From assembly GCF_032397745.1 (NCBI RefSeq), contig NZ_CP135921.1:8358501-8422500 (forward strand): a stretch of 64,000 bases of DNA, read 5' to 3'. The notes beneath the pieces are model-generated. The model had not been told where the DNA came from. It saw only the letters and a list, made by a program, of their open reading frames with translations, and made no database searches. Both the position numbers and the translations under genes were made by a program. Shown here piece by piece: positions 60,079 through 64,000 of this stretch. The stretch comes from Bradyrhizobium prioriisuperbiae. GTDB lineage: Bacteria; Pseudomonadota; Alphaproteobacteria; Rhizobiales; Xanthobacteraceae. Each line of letters opens with the position of its first letter. The first letter of the stretch is position 1.

Positions 60079-60846
60079 ATGGACATCGATCTCAACGCCG
60101 ATCTCGCCGAGGGCTTTGGCCCGTGGCGCATGGGGGACGACGCCGCACTGCTCGACGTGTTGTCCTCAGCCAATCTCGCCTGCGGCTTTCATGCCGGTGA
60201 CCCGCCGATCATGCTGCGCACCATCGAACAGGCCCGCGCGCGGGGCGTCGATATCGGCGCCCATGTCGGCTTTCCCGACCGCCAGGGTTTTGGACGGCGC
60301 TTCATGCAGATTGATCCGTCCGAGCTCACCGCGATGGTGATCTACCAGCTCGGTGCGCTGGAGGGCATGGCGCGCTGGGCTGGCGCGCGCATGAGCCACA
60401 TGAGCTTCCATGGCGCGCTCGGCAACATGGTCGCCGCCGATCACGCGCTGGCCGCGACACTGGTGCGAGCAGTTGCACAATTCAACCCGCAGTTGCTCAT
60501 CATCTCGTCCAGCAGCCGCGCCATCGAAAGCGCGGCCGCCGACTGTGGCCTTCAGGTCGCCATCACCTTCCTCGCGGACCGCGCCTATGACGACGAGGGC
60601 CTGCTTGTTCCGCGGTCCCTGCCCAACTCGGTGATCCATGACCAACACCATGTGATCGCGCGGGTGCGGCGGATGCTCGAACGCCAGGAGGTCGTGACTT
60701 ACAGCGGCAAGCCCTTGAAAATGCAGCCGCGGAGCATCCTGCTGCATGGAGATACGCCCGGCGCGCTGGAGCTTGCGAAAACCGTAAGATGGGAGATCGA
60801 GGCCGGTGGCGGCCGGATCGTTCCGGTGTCGCGTCTGCTGGGTTAG
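60079..60846 (+). CDS. pxpA: 5-oxoprolinase subunit A (LamB/YcsF)
   Basis: A 255-residue PxpA: MDIDLNADLAEGFGPWRMGD, VLSSANLACGFHAGDPPIML, GVDIGAHVGFPDRQGFGRRF, the conserved FHGALGNM (usually KPHGALYN), FLADRAYDDEGLLVPRSLPN and ILLHGDTPGALELA. It completes the PxpABC enzyme. The usual Lys-Pro before HGALYN reads Ser-Phe here (SFHGALGNM), a small deviation at a normally fixed site. Starts three bases after the BCCP-like gene. Confidence 0.9.
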   Translation: MDIDLNADLAEGFGPWRMGDDAALLDVLSSANLACGFHAGDPPIMLRTIEQARARGVDIGAHVGFPDRQGFGRRFMQIDPSELTAMVIYQLGALEGMARWAGARMSHMSFHGALGNMVAADHALAATLVRAVAQFNPQLLIISSSSRAIESAAADCGLQVAITFLADRAYDDEGLLVPRSLPNSVIHDQHHVIARVRRMLERQEVVTYSGKPLKMQPRSILLHGDTPGALELAKTVRWEIEAGGGRIVPVSRLLG

Positions 60847-60896
60847 AGCGTTTTCCAGCGAAGTGGATACCGGTTCGCGTCAAGAAAACGCGTCAA
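60847..60896. repeat. Rhizobiales-type palindromic intergenic repeat
   Basis: A roughly 50-base element with terminal inverted arms GCGTTTTC (60,848-60,855) and GAAAACGC (60,884-60,891) around an AAGTGGATACCGGTTCGCGT core. I recognise this wording from many Bradyrhizobium/Rhodopseudomonas intergenic regions. It is probably a REP/MITE-like element, lying directly after pxpA. Confidence 0.65.
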
Positions 60897-60907
60897 AAAA
60901 AGAAGGC

Positions 60908-60922
60908 ATAAGACCGCCTTAT
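60908..60922. promoter_or_regulatory. NAC-type site 3 (ATAAG-N5-CTTAT)
   Basis: ATAAGACCGCCTTAT differs from site 2 only in the five spacer bases. It lies about 80 bases upstream of the SDR gene and the ABC transporter genes behind it. Confidence 0.6.
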
Positions 60923-60949
60923 CCCGCCACAGACATTCCATCTTATCGC

Positions 60950-60967
60950 ATCCTCCCGTGGGAGGAT
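60950..60967. promoter_or_regulatory. Perfect 18-bp palindrome in the SDR leader
   Basis: ATCCTCCC-GT-GGGAGGAT, 29 bases before the SDR ATG. As RNA it has almost no loop, so it is more likely a DNA site than a hairpin. The GGAGG it contains is too far from the start to be the ribosome-binding site. Confidence 0.5.
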
Positions 60968-60996
60968 AATCTTCCTCAACGATCAGGAAAACCGCG

Positions 60997-61752
60997 ATGC
61001 CTTTTTCTGACTACAGAACCGCTCTGGTCACCGGCGCCTCGTCCGGCATTGGCGCCGCCGTGGTCGAGCGCCTGCGCCGCGAGAACCTCGAAGTCCATGC
61101 CCTGGCGCGCAGCGCAAAGGCGCTTGAGGAGCTCGCCGCGCGGACCGGCTGCATTCCCCACGTACTCGACGTGACCGACCTCAAGGGCGTGACCGAGCTC
61201 ACCCAAAAGGTGGCGTTCGACATTGTCGTGAACAACGCCGGCGTCGATCGCCCGACCCCCTTCCTGAAGGCCGATGCCGAAGACATCGACCTCCTGGTCG
61301 ACGTCAACCTGCGCGCCGTGCTGCATTTGTGCCGCCTGACCGTGCCGGGAATGGTCGCCCGCGACCGCGGGCATGTGGTCAATATCAGCTCGATCGCCGG
61401 CGCCTACCATTTCGGCGGCAACACGTCCTATCATGCGACCAAGGCAGCGATCAGCATGCTGTCGCACCAGTTGCGCATCGACGCGTTCGGCCGGCGCGTG
61501 CGCATCACCGAGATCTGTCCCGGCCGCATCGCCACCGACATTTTCGCCCATGTCCACGGCGACTCGCCGGAAACGCGCCAGCGGTTCATCGAGGGATACG
61601 AGCTGCCGGAGGCCTCCGACGTCGCCGACGCCATCGCCTTCGCGATTTCGGCGCCGGTGGCCGTCAACATCGGCCATATCGAGATCACGCCAACGCTGCA
61701 GGTTCCCGGCGGACTGATGACCGCGAAGCCGACGACACGGCCTCCTGAGTGA
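60997..61752 (+). CDS. Short-chain dehydrogenase/reductase
   Basis: A 251-residue classical SDR: cofactor loop [20 protein letters not shown] in IVVNNAGVD, the active Ser in [11 protein letters not shown]-x3-K as YHATKAA and the PG motif in [12 protein letters not shown]. Thr and Arg near the first strand (ALARSAK) suggest NADP(H) use. It resembles the YdfG/3-hydroxy-acid dehydrogenase branch, which would suit oxidation of serine- or hydroxy-acid-type compounds. It is translationally coupled to the ABC permease (GTGA). Confidence 0.88.
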   Translation: MPFSDYRTALVTGASSGIGAAVVERLRRENLEVHALARSAKALEELAARTGCIPHVLDVTDLKGVTELTQKVAFDIVVNNAGVDRPTPFLKADAEDIDLLVDVNLRAVLHLCRLTVPGMVARDRGHVVNISSIAGAYHFGGNTSYHATKAAISMLSHQLRIDAFGRRVRITEICPGRIATDIFAHVHGDSPETRQRFIEGYELPEASDVADAIAFAISAPVAVNIGHIEITPTLQVPGGLMTAKPTTRPPE

Positions 61753-62459
61753 CAGTGATGCAGGGCCTCGACATCACCGCGATCCTGCTCAACCCACAGT
61801 TCGCGGCGATGCTGGCCCACGGCTTCCAGATCACACTGGTCGTGGCCATCGGTTCCTGGATCCTCGCCATGAGTCTGAGCCTGCTGCTGCTGGTGATCCG
61901 CCTGACGCCAAGCCGGATCGCGGATCGCGCCGTCGGCGCCTACGTCTCCTATCACCGCAACGTGCCGACACTGGTGCAGTTGATGCTGTGGTATTTCGGC
62001 ATCTTCAGCCTGCTGCCATCGGCCCTGCAGGACTGGCTGAGCACGCATTATGCCGAGGCAACGTTCGCGATCATCGGCCTCGGCCTCTGCCAGGCGGCCT
62101 ACTTCAGCGAAGACCTTCGGTCCGGGCTGCGATCGGTCGCGGCCGGGCAGGAAGAAGCGGCGCGCGCGCTCGGGCACAGCTACATCGGAACCATGCGCGA
62201 CGTGCTGTTGCCGCAGGCGTTCCGCAATGCGCTTCCGGCGCTGATCAACCACACCGTGTCGCTGTTCAAGAACAGCAGCCTCGCCATGGCGATCGGCGTC
62301 GCCGAATTGACCCATGCCGTGCGGGAAGTCGAGAACCAGAGTTTCCGCACCTTCGAAACATTCCTGATCGCGACCCTCGTCTATCTCGCCTGCTCGCTCG
62401 TCCTGATGGCGATCGGCGCATGGCTGGGCCGGCGCGCCAGGCCGGCGGGAGCACACTGA
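61749..62459 (+). CDS. Polar amino-acid ABC transporter permease 1
   Basis: A 236-residue HisM/GltJ-type permease. About five membrane helices. The N-terminal [20 protein letters not shown] and [19 protein letters not shown] are family signatures, and the EAA loop is [43 protein letters not shown] at 61,749 overlaps the SDR stop, with ATG 61,758 as alternative. Works with the next permease and the ATPase. Confidence 0.9.
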   Translation: MTVMQGLDITAILLNPQFAAMLAHGFQITLVVAIGSWILAMSLSLLLLVIRLTPSRIADRAVGAYVSYHRNVPTLVQLMLWYFGIFSLLPSALQDWLSTHYAEATFAIIGLGLCQAAYFSEDLRSGLRSVAAGQEEAARALGHSYIGTMRDVLLPQAFRNALPALINHTVSLFKNSSLAMAIGVAELTHAVREVENQSFRTFETFLIATLVYLACSLVLMAIGAWLGRRARPAGAH

Positions 62460-62462
62460 TCC

Positions 62463-63224
62463 ATGCTGGTCGAGATCATCCGCATCGTGCAGGAGAACTG
62501 GCTGCTGCTGCTGGTGGGGCAGTATCCCAACGGTCCGCTCGGCGGCATCGCGGCAACGCTGCTGCTGTCGGTGCTCGGCATCGCGCTGGCGTTTCCGCTC
62601 AGCGTGCTGATGGCGCTGGCACGAATTTCGCCGTGGCGGATCCTGCGCGCGCCAGCCACCGCGCTGGTCTACACCATGCGCGGCGTCCCGCTTCTGATGA
62701 TCATCTTCTGGGGCTACTTCCTGGTGCCGCTGCTGATCGGACGCGCCGTGCCGGGTTTCGTCACCATGGTCTGCGCGCTGGTGATCTACGAAGCCGCGTT
62801 CCTGAGCGAGGTAGTGCGCGCCGGAATCCAGGCTCTCCCCGCGGGACAGATGGATGCGGCCCGCGCGCTCGGCCACAGCAATCTCAGCGCGATGCGCTAC
62901 GTCATCCTGCCGCAGGCGCTCTACAACATGATGCCGAGCATCCTCAGCCAGTTCGTGTCCACCATCAAGGAAACCACGCTGGGTTACGTCATCAACGTGC
63001 CAGAGCTGACTTTCGCGGCGAACCAGATCAACAATCGCCTGCTGACCAAGCCGTTCGAGGTCTTCATCATCCTCGCCATCATCTATTTCATCGTCTGCTG
63101 GAGTCTCACGCAGCTCGCGAACTGGCTCGAGCGGCGGATCGCCACAAAACGCGCCGGCCCGGGAAGCGCACAAGGAACCGACTTCGCCCTGCCCGGCGGC
63201 AAACCGCTGGCGGCAGAGCCATGA
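62463..63224 (+). CDS. Polar amino-acid ABC transporter permease 2
   Basis: A 253-residue permease of the same HisQ/GltK type: [40 protein letters not shown] and the EAA loop [20 protein letters not shown] followed by [20 protein letters not shown]. About five membrane helices. Two unlike permeases make the channel. It ends four bases into the ATPase gene. Confidence 0.9.
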   Translation: MLVEIIRIVQENWLLLLVGQYPNGPLGGIAATLLLSVLGIALAFPLSVLMALARISPWRILRAPATALVYTMRGVPLLMIIFWGYFLVPLLIGRAVPGFVTMVCALVIYEAAFLSEVVRAGIQALPAGQMDAARALGHSNLSAMRYVILPQALYNMMPSILSQFVSTIKETTLGYVINVPELTFAANQINNRLLTKPFEVFIILAIIYFIVCWSLTQLANWLERRIATKRAGPGSAQGTDFALPGGKPLAAEP

Positions 63225-63994
63225 GCCAATCCGGGACCAGCCGTTCGGGAGAACCGCACATGATCGAATTCTCGCACGTCAACAAGCAGTACGGCAATTT
63301 CAACGCCCTGATCGACATCAATGCGGCGGTCCGCAAGGGCGAGGTCGTGGTGGTGTGCGGCCCGTCGGGATCGGGAAAATCCACGTTGATCCGCACCGTC
63401 AACCGCCTGGAGGAAATCCAGTCCGGCACGCTGACGTTCGACGGGCAGGACGTTCACGCCAGGATGAGCAGCCGGGATCTCAACCGGCTGCGCAGCCGCA
63501 TCGGCTTCGTGTTCCAGAGCTTCAATCTGTTTCCTCACATGTCCGCACTCGACAACGTCATGCTGTCGCCAATCCGCATCCGGGGGCTCGGCCGCGCGGA
63601 GGCGCACGACAAGGCCATGCTGCTGCTCGACCGGGTCGGTCTCGCCGCCAAGGCGCGCTCGTTTCCGGCGCAATTGTCGGGTGGCCAGCAGCAGCGTGTC
63701 GCCATCGCCCGGGCGCTGGCGATGGAGCCGCCGGCGATGCTGTTCGACGAGCCGACCAGCGCACTGGACCCGGAAATGGTCGGCGAAGTTCTCGCCGTCA
63801 TGCGCAGCCTGGCAGCCGACGGCATGACCATGATGTGCGTCACCCACGAAATGACGTTCGCCCGCGAGGTCGCCGACCGCGTCTGGTTCATGGATGCCGG
63901 CAGCATCCTGAGCATGGACGAACCGAAGCACTTCTTCAGCAATCCGGACCACCCGCGCGCGCAGCGCTTCCTTGCCGATCTTCGCGCCCGCTAA
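63221..63994 (+). CDS. Polar amino-acid ABC transporter ATPase
   Basis: A 257-residue ATPase: Walker [11 protein letters not shown]-loop [18 protein letters not shown], signature [17 protein letters not shown], Walker [15 protein letters not shown] and H-loop [14 protein letters not shown]. This is the GlnQ/HisP type. No periplasmic binding protein gene occurs in the window; it probably follows to the right. With the pxp genes, uptake of glutamate-like amides, amino acids or 5-oxoproline is a reasonable guess. Confidence 0.93.
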   Translation: MSQSGTSRSGEPHMIEFSHVNKQYGNFNALIDINAAVRKGEVVVVCGPSGSGKSTLIRTVNRLEEIQSGTLTFDGQDVHARMSSRDLNRLRSRIGFVFQSFNLFPHMSALDNVMLSPIRIRGLGRAEAHDKAMLLLDRVGLAAKARSFPAQLSGGQQQRVAIARALAMEPPAMLFDEPTSALDPEMVGEVLAVMRSLAADGMTMMCVTHEMTFAREVADRVWFMDAGSILSMDEPKHFFSNPDHPRAQRFLADLRAR

Positions 63995-64000
63995 CGCATC

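Noticed and set aside
1..64000. tRNA, rRNA or CRISPR array
   Set aside because: No clover-leaf with a recognisable T-loop, no rRNA-like sequence and no regularly spaced direct repeats were found by reading. A covariance search would be decisive.

Overview
The window joins two unlike pieces of an alphaproteobacterial chromosome. From 24 kb of metabolic genes, a MucR regulator, a NAC-like LysR regulator, folPBK, a two-subunit methylmalonyl-CoA mutase with MeaB, paired ECF sigma/anti-sigma loci and conserved Rhizobiales proteins (TIGR03808/TIGR03809-like, DUF5330-like), I place the host in the Bradyrhizobium/Rhodopseudomonas group (Nitrobacteraceae). The species cannot be fixed from this sequence. 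No rRNA, tRNA or CRISPR array was seen.

Region 1 (about 1-16,460) is the right end of an integrated prophage, and its left end lies outside the window. A CI-like S24 repressor (6206-6943) sits between two long early operons. The leftward operon starts with a Cro-like protein and runs through small unknowns to a replication/regulation module: a DnaA domain-IV-only protein, a GcrA-like protein split into two overlapping genes, a conserved small phage protein, a coiled-coil protein, a phage sliding clamp (DnaN) and an SNF2-type helicase cut by the window edge. The rightward operon is 26 genes with almost no spacing. It includes a C5 DNA methyltransferase, a DUF968-like nuclease, Lar-like and DUF551-DUF4326 proteins, and ends in an excisionase overlapping a tyrosine integrase. 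Both early promoters carry the same 17-bp palindrome CCTAT-N7-ATAGG five bases upstream of a TACTAT -10 box, which is the likely repressor operator.

Region 2 (16.5-31 kb) is GC-rich host core: a peptidoglycan-binding protein with a PAS histidine kinase, sufE, mucR, a GT39-like membrane glycosyltransferase, a class II aldolase, an M20 peptidase, a HerA-like ATPase, small DUF proteins and the folate operon folP-folB-folK.

Region 3 (31-46 kb) holds methylmalonyl-CoA mutase (mutA, a GFA-family gene, mutB) and its GTPase chaperone meaB, separated by a diguanylate cyclase and an exported SGNH esterase. Pyroglutamyl peptidase, a Tat-exported beta-helix protein and an exported di-haem DUF4384 protein follow.

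Region 4 (46-52 kb) is an envelope-stress neighbourhood: a subtilase, anti-sigma and ECF sigma operon next to an NrsF/ECF sigma pair with a good autoregulatory promoter match (GTAAC-N16-CGAA), and a secreted Lys/Ala-rich protein.

Region 5 (52-64 kb) begins with an enoyl-CoA hydratase (52,260-53,039) and then reads as a nitrogen-scavenging island: aminotransferase and RraA-like protein divergent from a NAC-type LysR regulator, biotin carboxylase with two BCCP-like proteins (one lacking the biotin lysine), the three 5-oxoprolinase subunits PxpB, PxpC and PxpA, an SDR dehydrogenase and a polar amino-acid ABC transporter. Three ATA-N9-TAT sites, the binding rule known for enterobacterial NAC, lie at the three natural promoter positions of this island. 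I infer one nitrogen-controlled regulon that imports and opens 5-oxoproline or related amides.
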